NCBI GenBank assembly: GCA_030612485.1
Contig: JAUWNS010000127.1
Span: forward strand, 1-6,843
Reading direction: 5' to 3'
Source of the DNA: Candidatus Bipolaricaulota bacterium
Lineage (GTDB): Bacteria > Bipolaricaulota > Bipolaricaulia > UBA7950 > UBA9294
DNA length: 6,843 nt
Every line of letters starts with the position of its first letter. The first letter of the stretch is position 1. Under the pieces are notes generated by a model. The model was not told the DNA's origin and did not search any database. It worked only from the letters and a program-made list of their open reading frames with translations. Shown one piece after another: positions 6,554 through 6,843 of this stretch. Made by a program: the position numbers and the translations under genes.

Positions 6554-6843
6554 ATGTCAGCGAACGATCGGATCAAGAAGAGGCTTGCACGCCTCCCCTC
6601 CTCACCCGGGGTCTACCTGATGAAGGATGCAGAGGGAGGGGTGATCTACGTGGGGAAGGCCGCGATATTGAAGAATCGCGTGCGCTCCTACTTTCACTCT
6701 CCGAAGGGGATGCCGAGGAAGACGCGAAGATTGGCACAGGAGATCGCGGACTTCGAGGTGATCCAGACTTCCACCGAGGCGGAGGCGTTCATCCTCGAGG
6801 ATTCCCTGATCAAGCGTTACCAGCCGCGGTTCAACATCCGCCT
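6554..6843 (+). CDS. uvrC: UvrC, excinuclease ABC subunit C, N-terminal GIY-YIG part, 3'-truncated by window end
   Basis: N-terminal 96 residues of the nucleotide-excision-repair nuclease that makes the incisions around UvrB-bound DNA damage. The rest of the roughly 600-residue protein lies beyond the window. The GIY-YIG nuclease domain is clear: LPSSPGVYLMKD at 14-25, with GVY as the GIY motif; VIYVGKA at 30-36, with YVG as the YIG motif; LKNRVRSYF at 39-47, with candidate catalytic Arg42; and EAEAFILEDSLIK at 75-87, with candidate Glu82. KRYQPRFNIR then closes the visible part, as in standard UvrC. The ATG at 6554 leaves 13 residues before the LPSSPGVY core, a normal lead, and has a weak GGAA site upstream. 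ATG 6542 would add four residues but follows a pyrimidine-rich stretch. It is separated from the transporter operon by about 175 bases and is functionally unrelated to it. Confidence 0.95.
   Translation, partial: MSANDRIKKRLARLPSSPGVYLMKDAEGGVIYVGKAAILKNRVRSYFHSPKGMPRKTRRLAQEIADFEVIQTSTEAEAFILEDSLIKRYQPRFNIR

Overview
The window holds most of one bacterial peptide/nickel-type (Opp/Dpp family) ABC importer operon, all on the + strand. In order it carries the 3' part of the substrate-binding protein gene, two permeases, two ATPases and an M20D-type metallo-amidohydrolase. After a spacer of about 175 bases the 5' end of uvrC begins and runs off the right edge. The layout and the UvrC point to a bacterium. 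The DNA is moderately GC-rich by eye, Shine-Dalgarno sites are good and genes are tightly packed. An anaerobic or thermophilic peptide fermenter would fit, but I cannot name a phylum from sequence alone.

Layout: 2-1192 is the C-terminal 396 residues of a family 5 solute-binding protein. It is followed at 1210-1250 by a strong GC-rich hairpin with a T-run, which probably ends or reduces transcription after the binding-protein gene. Then come a DppB/OppB-like permease (1271-2233), a DppC/OppC-like permease (2246-3211), an OppD-like ATPase (3208-4188), an OppF-like ATPase (4172-5161) and an M20D amidohydrolase (5197-6378). From the first permease to the amidohydrolase the genes overlap or nearly touch (short gap, ATGA overlap, 17-base overlap, short gap), as expected for a co-transcribed and partly translationally coupled unit. 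uvrC (from about 6554) is an unrelated DNA-repair gene that lies outside the operon by function.

How it works together: the binding protein captures a peptide or acylated amino acid outside the membrane, the two permeases form the channel and the two ATPases drive import. The amidohydrolase then probably cleaves the imported amide in the cytoplasm. The true substrate cannot be read from the sequence. I see no clearly new biological system. The two points most worth a second look are a histidine-rich stretch in the binding protein (8 His in 24 residues) and the dedicated amidohydrolase in the operon. There are no tRNA or rRNA genes, CRISPR arrays, mobile elements or notable repeats that I can support.
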